NCBI GenBank assembly: GCA_030068075.1
Contig: CM057825.1
Location: 83,095,123-83,159,122, forward strand
Reading direction: 5' to 3'
Source: Paguma larvata
Lineage: Eukaryota; Chordata; Mammalia; Carnivora; Viverridae
DNA: 64,000 bases
A program made the position numbers and the translations under genes. Positions 10,514 through 21,689 of the stretch are shown here, piece after piece. Each line of letters begins with the position of its first letter. Position 1 is the first letter of the stretch. The notes under the pieces were generated by a model that had not been told where the DNA came from, made no database searches, and saw only the letters and a list, made by a program, of their open reading frames with translations.

Positions 10514-11418
10514 TCAGTGGCATCTTATAACACGTCCGCTCCCAAACTCCTCCAAATCCAATTCAAACTACCCTGAATAATATATATTAATATTTATATT
10601 AATGACAGAGATATTGCTTATATTTATAAATAATAAATATACATTTGTTATTTATAATAAACTAATACTATTGGTTTATTAGAATTTTATCATAAATAAG
10701 TATGTATTGATTCGTTTCTTCTCTCTTTTTATTCCTCACCATCATCTCAATCCAAACTCTCATCCCCTCCATCTCGGACTACTGGAGCAACTCCTATTAA
10801 AAGTACTCATTTATAGTCAACGTGGTTGCCCATAGCACAACCAGAATGTTCTTTCCAAAATGCAAATGAAAATACCCTATTTTTCTCTTGCGCCCTTTCC
10901 CCTCTCTCCTGATTCAAGTGTCAGTGGCTGCCGGTTGCATTTAGTATGAGGGCTAAAAGCCACAGACTGCCCTCCGCCTGCTTCTCCCGCCTCACATTTC
11001 CTCATCCCAGGGCTGGTCATCGCTCCTTCCTCCTGTCCCTCATCCTCCTTCAGGCGAGAACTCCTACTGTTCATTTAGATGTCAGTTCCGTCCTGACTTC
11101 CTCTGCGGAGTAATTCCTGACCTCCCTAATTAGGCAATACGCTCGCAACCCTTCCTTCTTCACCTTTAAAGCACTGACACCAACCTGGATCAATACTTTC
11201 ATGTAGATCTCCGTAATCCTTTGAAAAACGCTGTCTGCCTTCTAGAACACAGGTTCTCACAGCAGGGGGTCTTTTTCACTCACATACACACATGCATGCG
11301 CACATGAATGCACACAACACACACACTCACACACACACACTCTTCTCCCCTTCGAGGCTCCAGATCCCACAAGTGTCAGGTACAGAATGGGCCATTAATA
11401 CTTAATTGAATTAATGAA
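10514..11418 (+). mobile_element. LINE L2 3' part, sense
   Basis: This continues the L2 with 'CATCTCGGACTACTGGAGCA' (about 10770), the 'ACCAGAATGTTCTTTCCAAA' stretch, 'CTCATCCTCCTTCAGGCGAG' and 'CCTGACTTCCTCTGCGGAGT'. It then has 'CTGTCTGCCTTCTAGAACAC' and the terminal 'CAAGTGTCAGGTACAGAATG...TTAATGAA'. An A+T-rich stretch at 10577-10700 interrupts it. Together with 9990-10311 this is one of the longest L2 copies in the window. Confidence 0.82.
11281..11343. repeat. Imperfect CA-rich simple repeat inside L2
   Basis: CA units are interrupted by TGCATGCGCACATGAATGCA, followed by CACACACACAC. They replace the L2 segment between the 'ACACAGGTTCTCACAGCAGG' part and the 3' end. Confidence 0.85.
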
Positions 11419-13757
11419 CAATATCCAGACTGAATTAAAACATGAGTTTGATATCAGCTTGTTCTCCTCAACATTAAAAGAACCGAAGTGAATTAGATTA
11501 TGTTCACGGTGTATGCAGACAGCGCAGATGAGTGGAAGATGGTGGGATATGCATTCAGCCCAAAGTGTGACTGAATATTTCCCAACATGAGTCAAACACA
11601 GATTTTTCTGATCACAGTCTTAATCAAAATTTTTAAAGTTAAATTAAAATAATTCTGTCATAAATGCTGGCATTTGTAACACCATCTATCAAGGCTAAGA
11701 CTACAGACAACTTTGTCTAATGGGATTTGGTTATAATTCTAGCCAAAACAAATGGTCTCTACTTTCACTGCACAGAAGACATAACGCATGGGTCTTAGTG
11801 ATCTTGTCATAATTATCGATATGAATAACTGGATTTTATATCTTTGGGAAAAGGTCAAATGTATCTTGTAGTTTCTGGTTTCAATCTTTTCCCAACTCTT
11901 AATAGCAAGAAAAGGGAAGTGCCACGTGTTCAGAAGACTTAGTGACGTTATTTAAATTCCATCAAAATGTGCACTACAACGATCGCAGATTTCTGGGGCC
12001 CTGAGTATTAAGAACTACAGTTCTGTTTGTTGCACACTTACAGAGCTGGAGTAGCAAGTGTGAGGCGAGAGAGGTGAAGGGTACAGAAGGAGGGAACATT
12101 TGAAAAGGAAAAAAAGGTAATGAACAAACAAGTAGAGATTTCAACACATTAGCAGCCTGCGATTTCCCTGATCTTGAAGATAGCATGGGACAAGGCTCCC
12201 CTCCAAAGATCGAGGCCTGTGATCCTTGGAAGGAAAAGTATATGAGCACATTCAGTTCACAGGGAATTTTTTATTATTTTTTTACACGGTCAGCCACAAG
12301 GTGATACTGACTTTCAGCGCATGATAAGGGTTGCAGGTGTGCTCTTGAAATGGTAGTATTCTTATAGGCTTGAAAAAAAAAAAAGAAAGAAATGCAGGCA
12401 GGAAGGGAACATGTCTTATTAAAAACAATCCACATACACCTAAAATAGATGCTTTACAAACCCTGGCTTTCTTCTTGGCTTTTCTCTTTCACGATTTAAA
12501 AGGCAGGACAACTGCCCATAACAATAGGGAGCAGTGAGGAAACTACAACATAACTATGTATTTTGTGGTCTTTTCCAAAACCTGCGTTTTGAGTTATACT
12601 TCATGGTGACTGCTTTAGAAAGGTCAATGCCACAACAAAGTCAAACTTTTCAATTTTGATCGGTTGCTCAAGACTGACGTGGTGTTCGTGTAATTTTTAT
12701 TTCTTTTAATAAACTATTACTAATCGCTTCTACAATTTAAAACATTCCAAATATGAATCAATAATTAGTATACTTTTCCCTTTGGAGGGACCAATGTGGG
12801 AAAGATTCGCAGGGACTTAAAAACAAAGTGGCCTTTTCCCAACACTGAGAAGAAGCCTCTGGAATTATCCTAACATATAAACATCAATAGAAACATCTAG
12901 GGAAGTTACTCCTCTCCATCTACTTAAGCTAAAGTAAAGATATGAGGCAATTATTTTAGGAATACCAAATCATGTTGATTGACGTCTTCCATAAATTAAA
13001 TTTATTTGCTGAGTCCTCAATATCCCACCTGACTTTTTTCTAGACATGAGCTTTCAACTCTATCAAAGAACTATCAAAAAGAAACTATCGAAAAGGAAAG
13101 TGGGAATATGACTTGGTATTTAATACATGTTGACTAGCTACAGTTTTATTTAACATGTGTTCAATAAGTGTTCAATGTTTTTTCAAAGTTGTGTTTTCCA
13201 TTATATGATCAAGCTTTGCCTTGATGATGAAATTGACATTTACCTTGTGAGGAACATCTAAATTAGACCCACAATAAAGGAGAGTAAGCAGCCATCATGT
13301 ATGCCAGGTGATCTATTAAAAAATGCACCTATCCTCTGTTGCTGCTATCTACATCACTTTGATGCGTCATGTAGATTGCTCCCCCCCCCCACGCACATGC
13401 ATACGCACACATACACACATGCACAGTCTCTGTCAAGCTAAAGGTCTTATCTCTAGGGAATAACCGACTAGAATGGAAACATTTTTCTCAGTTCATCTAT
13501 ATATTCTATACAGTTGGAAGAAGATATTAATTCTAGTTTTCAGTTTTCAGAACTGAATTACTTTTCTTGCAGGGGTGATAATATGTGGTTTAATGACTTT
13601 TGTATATACACACACATATTTTGGTCACACACAAGAGAGATCTCTGTACCCTTTATTTCTCCCTTCATCAACACACATTTAGCCTCCATTTAGGTCAATG
13701 AGAACTACAGACAGGTACAAGGGCTGAGGAGTAGGAATCTGCAGCAGGTAATTTTTT
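11419..13757. other. Unique non-coding sequence, about 2.3 kb
   Basis: No exon or confident interspersed repeat is seen. An A12 run lies near 12373. A C10 run followed by a CA/TG-rich alternating tract lies at 13381-13425. The minus-strand frame at 11974-12249 has no recognised motif. Confidence 0.5.
13381..13425. repeat. C10 run plus alternating CA/TG tract
   Basis: Ten C residues are followed by an alternating purine-pyrimidine stretch to 13425 (ACGCACATGCATACGCACAC and onward). Confidence 0.85.
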
Positions 13758-13993
13758 TAAAAAATATTTTAAATGTTTATTCATTTTTGAGAGAGAAAGA
13801 GAGACAGACAGACAGAGCATGAGCTGGGGAGAAGCAGAGAGAGAGGGAGACACAGAATCCGAAGCAGGATCCAGGCTCTGAGCTGTCAGCGCAGAGCCAG
13901 ACGGAGGGCTCAAACTCATGAGTTGTGAGATCGTGACCTGAGCTGAAGTTGGACCCTCGTAGGCTTTAACGACTGAGCCACCCAGGCGGCCCC
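13758..13993 (-). mobile_element. SINEC_Fc-type SINE, reverse
   Basis: The minus strand starts GGGGCCGCCTGGGTGGCTCA. It has the TCAGGTCACGATCTCACAA box, 'GAGCCTGGATCCTGCTTCGG' and a long A/T tail. There is an extra segment (CTACGAGGG) between head and box. The flanks GCAGCAGGTAATTTTT (13741) and GTAGCAGGCAGTTTTT (13994-14009) are a decayed TSD. Confidence 0.93.
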
Positions 13994-14300
13994 GTAGCAG
14001 GCAGTTTTTATGGAAACAGACTTTAGAGAGGAACTCAGAAGAATCGAAGGTGAGTTCACCTTCAATCTTTGCTTTGATCAGAGAATAAAATAAAAACCCT
14101 AAAACATTATTTAAAAAACCTTACTTCATAACTAAAACTCAATATTAAGAAGAAAATGAACACTCATGAGTCCTCATATCTTATTTCAATCTTGTGTACC
14201 TTATGGAGCCAGACTCAAAATATTCACAGTACTCTAGACCAATCTGCCAAAAATTCTTCATTAATTCAAATGACTACTTTCCCACAAGAAACATATCCAT

Positions 14301-14500
14301 GGGGCCCCTGGGTGGCTCAGTTGGTTAAGCGTCTGACTTTGGTCATGATCTTGCTGTTCGTGAGTTCGAGCCCCGCATTGGACTCTGTGCTGACAGCTTA
14401 GAGCCTAAAGCCTAATTCAGATTCTGTGTCTCCCCCTCTCTCTGCCCCTCCCATGCTTATGCTCTGTCTCTCAATAATAAATAAAAATGTTAAAAAAGCA
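14301..14500 (+). mobile_element. SINEC_Fc-type SINE, sense
   Basis: It opens GGGGCCCCTGGGTGGCTCAG and has 'GGTCATGATCTTGCTGTTCG', 'GAGTTCGAGCCCCGCATTGG', a CT-rich body and an AATAAATAAAAATG tail. The 'GGCTCA' before GGTCATGATC is deleted (ACTTTGGTCATG). It lies 307 bp downstream of an oppositely oriented copy. Confidence 0.95.
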
Positions 14501-14774
14501 TAACAAAAAGATGCATCTTCAAATCTCACTCAGATCAACAGTGGTTAAAAAAAAGCCTAACAATCTAATTTTGTATTTGTAAATTTCACCTAATTTTATA
14601 TTAACAAAACTGTATTAAGTTTGCAAGACCAGGGAAGAAAGAAAAGGCTTACCAAAAATTGGTCGCAACCAGTTGTTTCCAGAGTTAGTAATGGATAAAA
14701 TGAATCACCTAAGTTTCTTCTTGAGGAAATGGCAGGACATGCCACAGAATAGTAACAATATTTTAGGTGTTTCA

Positions 14775-14960
14775 GTTATCATTTCATTTCTTCATTTATT
14801 TAACATTTATTGAGTAGTTGGTATGTTTCAGGCAATGTACAAGGTGCTAGAGACAGAGCAATAAGGAAAAAGATACTGTGCATTTGTCAAGCTTATATTT
14901 TATCAGGACAGACAGCATTAAATGAGACTGCACAAATAGTTGTGGTGCGATATTTTGAAA
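14775..14960 (-). mobile_element. LINE L2 3' end, antisense
   Basis: Plus strand: 'TTTATTTAACATTTATTGAG', 'GTATGTTTCAGGCAATGTAC', 'AGGTGCTAGAGACAGAGCAA' and 'TTTGTCAAGCTTATATTTTA'. This is the reverse complement of the last about 180 bp of L2. Confidence 0.75.
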
Positions 14961-15477
14961 TGTTAACTCATGTTTTCTGTATATTTCCTTGGAGCCAAAG
15001 GGTTTTTCTAACTTAATTCGTTAAAGCCATCTACGGTTTTACTTCTGGGAAGGTATGCCACCACAACGTAAAGAAAAAAATAATGAAAACCAACCAGTCT
15101 ATTCTTACATTTTCCTCAGAATGAAGCAGCTAAATAAGCCTCGGACAATAAGAATTGTATTAATTAATGAGTTAGAACCAAGATATCATACTTGAAGTTG
15201 AAAGACAAAATTCCCTAGAGGATTAGAGAGTACACTTTGAAAGTTAAGGTATGGTTGGGTCCCTAAGACAGATTTCCATCTCTATCTCCTCCTGTACCTG
15301 GTCAGTTTCCAGTAAGAAAAGAACAGAAATCCTAGAGTAGGCTGGGAGTTGAGTGTGGGGAGACCAGCGCTCCCTCCAGGTGGAATCTGAAATGTCAGCG
15401 GACTGCAGGCTGAGAGGTGAGGCCAAGCAGGGGGACCCAGGTCATCTCAGAGAGTTTTTTTCATCTCAAGACAAGAG
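14961..15477. other. Unique non-coding sequence
   Basis: I recognise no gene or repeat. The short minus-strand frame at 15244-15426 has no known motif. Confidence 0.5.
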
Positions 15478-15493
15478 AATGATTCTCATGTGT

Positions 15494-15648
15494 GTGGGAC
15501 CTGGGAAGTTCAGTCAGTTAAGCCTCTGAATCTTGACATCCTTGCAGGTGGTGGGATTGAGTCCTGTGTTGGGCTCTGCACTAAGCCTGGAGCCTGCTTG
15601 GGATTTTCTCTCTCACTTTCCCTCCATGCCTCCCCCACTCACACATGG

Positions 15649-15694
<46 letters not shown>

Positions 15695-15728
15695 ATGCAC
15701 ACACACACGTAGTAAATAAACATAAAAA
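15494..15728 (+). mobile_element. SINEC-type SINE, sense, with expanded CT tract
   Basis: A decayed head (GGGACCTGGGAAGTTCAGTC) is followed by 'GGGATTGAGTCCTGTGTTGG', 'AGCCTGGAGCCTGCTTGGGA' and a CT array (about 15650-15694), then CA units and AAATAAACATAAAAAA. The 16-bp TSD AATGATTCTCATGTGT (15478-15493) / AATAATTCTCATGTGT (15729-15744) has one mismatch. Confidence 0.93.
15650..15694 (+). repeat. (CT)n microsatellite in the SINEC body
   Basis: CT units with one TTT interruption are followed by ATG and CACACACACAC. This is a SINE-derived microsatellite. Confidence 0.9.
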
Positions 15729-15744
15729 AATAATTCTCATGTGT

Positions 15745-16958
15745 TTAAGTATAACCAAAGCTATAGCAAAGGGCCTCTCAGAGATTCCCATGACCCCAGT
15801 GGGCCACGGGACCAGCAGGATTGTGTTCAGCGATCTGAGAAAAGGCTAGAAAGAAGTTAGAAAGAGAAAGCCACTCATTCTGAATGCGCTTGGCAGGCAG
15901 GACTCAAGCAACTTGTGTGAACTTGGGGGATAAAAACGGAGACACTGGCCATCTCAGAGGTTCCCCTCCTTGACATGACCCTGGTCCTCGGGGCCCCGGT
16001 CTGAAGCCTTGGATCTGTGCAAGCTTCGTGATACTTAGACTCCATCCTGCTTCGGGTTGTTGTTGAACATTTCCTCCCATTACACTTCCTGCTTCTCACC
16101 CACCTAGAGTCGGCCAAGGAGACTGAGACACGAGTCTTTTTCTTTCCTTGGGAACCTCCTATCCTAACCTCTTAATGTTTATTTTCCAACTTTCATCGTG
16201 CCCCGAGCCTGAGACAGTTTTATCTAATGGCCAACAATGCAGCTTGGCTCTTTACTTATCAGGTAGTTTTTCAACTATTTTGCTCATGCCCTGAGTTCTC
16301 TCTGCCTCTCCTAAGGAGTAGGCTCTTGAAACTCAGAGGCTAATACTTTACTCACTTTTCCTTTGCATTTTGATGTGTTATCTCTTCCCTGACTTTTCTG
16401 GAAATGGCCAAAGGGTACAAGGAAAAGGGAAAGCATCAATTAATGTTTCAAAACTTTAACCCACCACATTGTTCCTTATACACAATGTAATAAGCCATGA
16501 ATATAATTATAGAACTAACACAGGGTATACACTTGGGTGAAACAGATTCAGTAATAGGAAAGAATTACAAGGAAAGAAAGAAGGAACAAAAAGGAAGGAA
16601 AATAAAGAAGAAACTGTGTATATGTGTTCAAATAGGTGTGTGGAAGAGATCTACATTCTTTGGTGTGAGACAGAGCAAACGTAATTAGTAGTATATACCA
16701 TAAAGTTATCTGAGATAGATCTCAGTGTCTGAAGAAATCATAGAAGCCCTATTGTGATCTCAGAATTATTTTATTTATTTTTTAGCACTGAAATTTATGA
16801 GGCATGACAGTTTTCCATATCATTATATAAGTACATTTTAATTGCAGTTAGAAAAAAATTGCTGAATGCAATTCTAAAATCTTCTACAAGCTTCCACTAA
16901 GAAAAATACCCCTCTGTCCCAACTCTAATCTTCTTCAAGGGTTCTTTCTCCAAAGCTC
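15745..16958. other. Unique non-coding sequence
   Basis: No exon or recognised repeat is seen. The minus-strand frame at 15875-16117 is rich in Arg and Ser and looks like chance reading of a GC-richer patch. Confidence 0.5.
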
Positions 16959-17049
16959 ACTTAGTGTGTTGGTCACAGGGCATAGTAGTGGCATACTTAG
17001 TGTATTAGTCACAGGGCATACACACTTAGTGTGTTGGTCACAGGGCATA
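16959..17049 (+). repeat. Three-copy 26-bp minisatellite
   Basis: The unit ACTTAGTGTGTTGGTCACAG plus GGCATA occurs at 16959-16984, 16995-17020 (two changes) and 17024-17049. The spacers are 10 and 3 bp. Units 1 and 3 are identical. It matches none of the repeat families seen elsewhere in the window. Confidence 0.93.
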
Positions 17050-17464
17050 AAGAGGTAGTATACCCAGAGTCAATAATGTTTCATACATTTTTATTTTACC
17101 AGGTTCACCAGTTGTTAAGCTAGCAAGAGAAATGCAAGGCTCAGTACGAAAACACCAAAGAGTCCTGCTAATTCTCTTGATAAACTTAAGTCATTGAAAA
17201 TTTGTGTGAATAGATGACATTTTAAAAGGCAAAATCTTAAGTGTTCTTAGCTGACAAATTCTCTGGAAGCTTCTTAAAGGAATAAACTGGCAATGCTCTC
17301 ACATTTCAACTTTAAAATGAAAGGAATCCCTGAACTTTCCTTCTTTAGCAACAAATTCCCTTAACCCCTTTGCTCCCTCCCACAGACAAAACGAACAAAA
17401 CAAAACCAAACACAAAAAAAAACAAACGGTAAGAGTTAAGCTCTTTGGTGTGTGTGCGTGTGTC

Positions 17465-17509
17465 TGTGCACGTGCGTGTGTGCGTGCACACGCGCACATA
17501 CACACGTAT
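17465..17509. repeat. 45-nt alternating purine-pyrimidine tract
   Basis: Strict alternation runs through GTGCACGTGCGTGTGTGCGT and GCACACGCGCACATACACAC. It is preceded by another alternating run from 17448, with a single break at 17464. GTGCGTGTGTGCGTGCACAC contains near-palindromic segments, so both Z-DNA and hairpin forms are possible. Confidence 0.85.
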
Positions 17510-18390
17510 CCACCTCTTTGCCCAGAGCAAGGTATAATCTGGAATCTGGACTTACCCTTCATATCTCATTAGCCAAATTAAATACTTTTATTTTCCTCTT
17601 TCATTTAGATTGCATTTTCTCATGATAAAAATGGATAGTTGTTGCTTGGAAAATGAGAAACTGAATCAACCATGAACTAGAGCAAAGTGGAAGACAACTA
17701 AATATCTCAGGAGTATTTTCGGTAATTCCGTGAGGTTTCCTGACAGTCGGTCGCCCTCCCTTCACTACATCCTGTGGTGTTAGGTTACATACCCAAAGTC
17801 CATGATGCAACACAGCACATCTCCATGAGTAGTGGTAGCTTTCCTTTTTCTTTTTTTTCTTTTCTTTTTTTTAATTAAATGATTTCTCCAAGCAAGTCAA
17901 AAGTTTTAGTGGTGTGTTGTAGCTCTTTAGCTGTGAGTTCATTAACGAAATTGGGGGTGCTGGTCCTGGGAAGCTCAGCTGCCTGTGGCCACTGGATCAC
18001 ATATCCACTTCCCTGCCATGTAAGAAGAAAACATCATGGAATATAACTATTAGGTGGCTTTGTGGTGTTGGGTTAGGTTGCCAGTCTGAGGTTGGAGCAC
18101 AGAAGAGATCCCAAGCCCTGGGCTTTGTATTATATAGTATTGTATTTTTGATGTTGTCCTTAAGGGTCAATTACTGTTTCCATTATAAACCCTGTTTTTC
18201 AAAGGTTTATAACTCACCAATTTTCATTTTGGTATCCAAGCTGCATGAATACACAGGTTTTAAAAATAGTTTAAATTGAGCAGTGCCATTTTTAGATATA
18301 AAGCAGTAAAATGCACTCTTCATTGCTTTCAGTCTCTTTTGGAAGTTTCCAATCTGAAAGTTTATTCATCTTAAAATGAAACAAGTCTTG

Positions 18391-18415
18391 TTTTGTTTTG
18401 TTTTGTTTTGTTTTG
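18391..18415 (+). repeat. (TTTTG)5 microsatellite
   Basis: Five perfect TTTTG units are preceded by CTTG. Confidence 0.95.
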
Positions 18416-19069
18416 AATGTATTTTCATAACAGCTATTCATAGGGAAGATGGCAAGAGGAGGTCAGGGGAGATAACAAATGAAATGACAGATGTGGAAAC
18501 TTTAAGGATGAAAACAATTAAAATACATCATGAAGATTTGTGGGTAGACGTCATTTTAGTCACAGTTCTTAAAAACCAATAAACTAATCAATCGATACTT
18601 CCTCAGCATAGGCGGTATTTCACACTACTCTTCTGGGAGGTGCTATGAGGAATAAGAGAGCTCTCTGCCCCAATGTGCTGGGAATCCTAGTTAGAGAAAA
18701 GTACAAAGACAGCGCTATTAAGCATAATGCCAACCTACGCTGAAACAGCAGAGTGACAATCACGTGGCTACGATTTTCAGAGGCAAAGGCAAGGCCACTA
18801 CAGAGTTGTGCAACCCACTGGCATCCTGCAAAAAGAGAGAGAGATTCCAATGCATGGGCAATTGCCCAGATGTGGAAATTTACCCATCCAGAGCCACGCA
18901 TGCTTTAGAACTCTTTCCCTGATCATTAGAACTAGAAAATCTCTGCTTAAGGGCAAAATTGTTTTCTCCATCATTCTCAACATTTTCAGATGATAAAAGC
19001 GAATTTCCCCTTGTACTAATCTAAGCTAAACTTCTTCAAATGGTCGTCCAAGCTAGTTTTTTTTTTTTT

Positions 19070-19265
19070 TCATTCTGTCACCCAGATCTCACCCCTCTGT
19101 TGAGTCCAGTCTGGTTTCCAGCACCACCGCACTATTCCTATTGCTCTTGCCAAAGTCACAATGACCTTCTGGCTGCTGCTGCCTGCAAAGAAGCCTTTGT
19201 CTTTTTCTCTTCATCCAAATTTATCTCAATTTAGAAGGTTACCCCAGTTTTCTAGCTTTTGTCGT
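19070..19265 (+). mobile_element. LINE L2 ORF2 fragment, sense
   Basis: 'CAAAGTCACAATGACCTTCT' followed by 'GGCTGCTGCTGCCTGCAAAG' and 'CTTCATCCAAATTTATCTCA' corresponds to the L2 reverse transcriptase region upstream of its catalytic part. The frame is decayed and not translatable as an enzyme. Confidence 0.55.
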
Positions 19266-19879
19266 GCAATGATCTTTGCCATTTTTTGTTCTACCCAGTA
19301 CCCACTCCCCTCTCATTCTGATTGGTGTTTCTACTTCCCTTTTGGGGAACGTTCCATTGGAATGCAGTTTGGGTGGGAGGTAATTGTCCCTTCCCATTAG
19401 GAAAGTTGAAGGGCTATGATGTTCTTCTGTTTTCCCCAGCACAGGGAATAGAGTTGTAAGTAGGGCTCAGCCAGTCAAACTCTTTCTTCTGGGTTTTTAA
19501 AACTTGATCAAGTCAGGCTACAGGAATGATTAAAAGACATATTTATGCACTGACAGTAACAGAAGACCCCCTCCAACACCGCCATCAATTTACACTTATT
19601 CTAGTTTAGGCTATCCAGCTCTCCATAACTTACTTTGCTAATGCCCATTTTCCAAACCTGGTTCTCCATGTTTTCTGCATTTGTATTATCTCCAGATATT
19701 TTTCTATATATTTAAATTTTGTTTAATAAAGATAGTCAGCCTCTGTTGCTTATAAAAAGAATGTAGATTGCTGTGATTTCCAATTCTCCGGGTCCTCTCT
19801 TTTACAGCTTTTGGAGATTCATTTCCTCTGTCTATGCCTTACATATAGCTGCAATTCTTCCAGATGCTTGTTAATTTCC
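19266..19879. other. Non-coding; possible decayed LTR-like segment
   Basis: 'GTAGGGCTCAGCCAGTCAAA' (about 19461) and a 'TTTAATAAAGATAGTCAGCC' polyadenylation-like end (about 19721) recall an LTR. I cannot assign a family or find its ends, so this remains an unclassified stretch. Confidence 0.3.
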
Positions 19880-20035
19880 CTTCTCATTTTATCTTACACT
19901 AACTATCCAACTGGGTTACTTCAATTACTTCCTTGACTCCAACTGTCACCCACATGCTACTGACTTCTAAGTCCATCCAGCCATTCCAAATCTCTCCTCT
20001 AATACTCATAGTTCTTTATTCATGCCCCTTGTACT
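19880..20035 (+). mobile_element. LINE L2 segment, sense (left of nested L2)
   Basis: 'CACATGCTACTGACTTCTAA' and 'GTCCATCCAGCCATTCCAAA' match the L2 stretch that encodes the reverse transcriptase active-site region, strongly mutated. The copy breaks near 20030 and resumes after about 180 bp. Confidence 0.6.
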
Positions 20036-20165
20036 TTTGTTTATTCTATAAATATTTAGTGAACTTCATAACTATGGAGCAGGTATGATAGGCAATGGAG
20101 TAACACTTAAGAAACAAAGAATGAGTTTTCCATTTCATAGTGGCCAGTCTAGTGGATTCCATAAT
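20036..20165 (-). mobile_element. LINE L2 3' end, antisense, inside sense L2
   Basis: Plus strand: 'TTTATTCTATAAATATTTAG', 'AGCAGGTATGATAGGCAATG' and 'TTTTCCATTTCATAGTGGCC' read as the reverse complement of an L2 3' terminus. Both flanks read as sense L2. Confidence 0.6.
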
Positions 20166-20209
20166 CCTGTGAACTCCACAATTCCATAAAGCTTTAATCT
20201 AATGGATCT

Positions 20210-21010
20210 CATAGGTGACATCTAATATTCAATATCTCTATCTGGATATCTCAAAAAAGAGTGAATTCATGATGTTTACCTGATATCTGCACTTGTATAT
20301 TCTTCCTGCTGGACTCCCTGCTTCAATGAAAATATTCAATTGCTTATGTCGGGAACCTGAGCTTCAAACTAACTTTCCCTCTTCATTCCATCCCTCTCTC
20401 TGCACCAATCATTAAAGCATATCTGGGCACCTTTCTCAATATCTCAAGAATCCATGCACTGTTATCACTGCCACTGCTGTCCTATGCGTGTAGTCCTCCA
20501 TTCTCCTTCTCTAGGACCAACGCAACACTCGTCTCTTCTTTTGCATCCAAACTGCAGCCAGAATGATCTTGACGAAATTCAAGCCTATTTATGATTATAT
20601 TTTGATCATAACGCTTCAAAGACTCCATAATAATCTCAAAATTATTTATGTAAATGAATCAGCAAATGAAGTGTGGTCTCTCTTAATGCTCTTCTACTTG
20701 GCATATCCTCCCAGTTTCATGGGAATGCCAACCAGGCCAGTTTCACTCATTCTACAGGAAACTTCTTTTTTCTAAGGAGCCTTACTCTTTCCTACAAGAC
20801 TGGTTTATGTCCCCTTTTATGAGTCCTTAAAGCATCTTGTTTCTCCACATCCTAACATGCATTACTCTGCATCATTAATTACTATGTTTTCTGAGTAGAT
20901 TTCATTAGACTGCAAGACATTTGAAAGCTTAAATCATATGTCTTTCTACACTGCTTTATCTGTAGCACACAGTAGATCAGGAAACACGGGGTAAAACAAA
21001 TGAATTTTAG
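20210..21010 (+). mobile_element. LINE L2 3' part, sense (right of nested L2)
   Basis: Ordered hallmarks are 'TATCTCTATCTGGATATCTC' (about 20235), 'CACTGCTGTCCTATGCGTGT', 'ACTGCAGCCAGAATGATCTT' (about 20550), 'ACGCTTCAAAGACTCCATAA' and 'TTAGACTGCAAGACATTTGA'. It ends near 'GCACACAGTAGATCAGG...ACAAATGAATT'. It is a long but degraded copy. Confidence 0.7.
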
Positions 21011-21689
21011 CACTTGCATTATTAAAAACTCAGTGTCAAACTGAAAATACACATTTTGCTTGTTTCTAGGCTTTAAACACTTTGGGTAGATTGGTTTGAC
21101 TATTGACAGAAAGAGATACACATCTGATAATTATGGCACTTATGTTTATAAGCTGTGTCATATGGCATCAGTTATCAGAAGATGAAACAATACTAAGCTC
21201 TAGATTTATCCTTCAATCATACCTCAGACATACCGCACGACACCTCAGTCATGCCCTATTTGCTTTAAAATTAGCATGTTTGTGAAAATAGTTTAGAACC
21301 CATTAGGACTGGCTATTTAAGGTACGGAACCTTCAGAAATCCAGAATCCCAGCTAGGTGATTTTATTCCTCATAAGGATGCCAAAATGCTGGGGTTTTTC
21401 CCTCATTCCCATTTTCCTCTCCATGTCTTCCCTAACCTTCTTCAAAGGTAAAGAGCGGTGACCTAAAAGGAGACCCAGAGTGAGATAATGTTCTTTCTGC
21501 TCAGTTTCTCTAGCTATCTGAGCCTTGAGGCACAAATCTGAAAGCTTTCCTTTGAGCTGGAAAATAATAATTGGGAAAGAAATGATATTGAGTACCTACA
21601 TGTGTCAGGTGTTCCACTGAACTCATTATTTGGGGGAAGGTAGATGGACACATGAATTCAACACATAACAGAGCACCATTGTGATACAT
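21011..21689. other. Unique non-coding sequence
   Basis: A short antisense MIR/L2-like piece is possible at 21575-21635 ('TATTGAGTACCTACATGTGT'). Nothing else is recognised. Confidence 0.5.

Larger units (their letters stand above)
17050..19069. other. Unique non-coding sequence, about 2 kb
   Basis: It contains the alternating tract at 17465-17509, a T-rich stretch near 17845-17872 and the (TTTTG)5 array. 18590-18760 ('GAGAGCTCTCTGCCCCAATG') may be a decayed antisense L2 fragment. No gene is supported. Confidence 0.5.

Noticed and set aside
15490..15849. 119-codon plus-strand open frame rich in Ser and Leu
   Set aside because: The Ser/Leu run is the CT microsatellite of a SINEC. The frame starts in the target site and has no homology to a protein.
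16959..17049. Spaced direct repeats as a CRISPR-like array
   Set aside because: Only three units, with unequal spacers of 10 and 3 bp, in a mammalian genome. It is a minisatellite.
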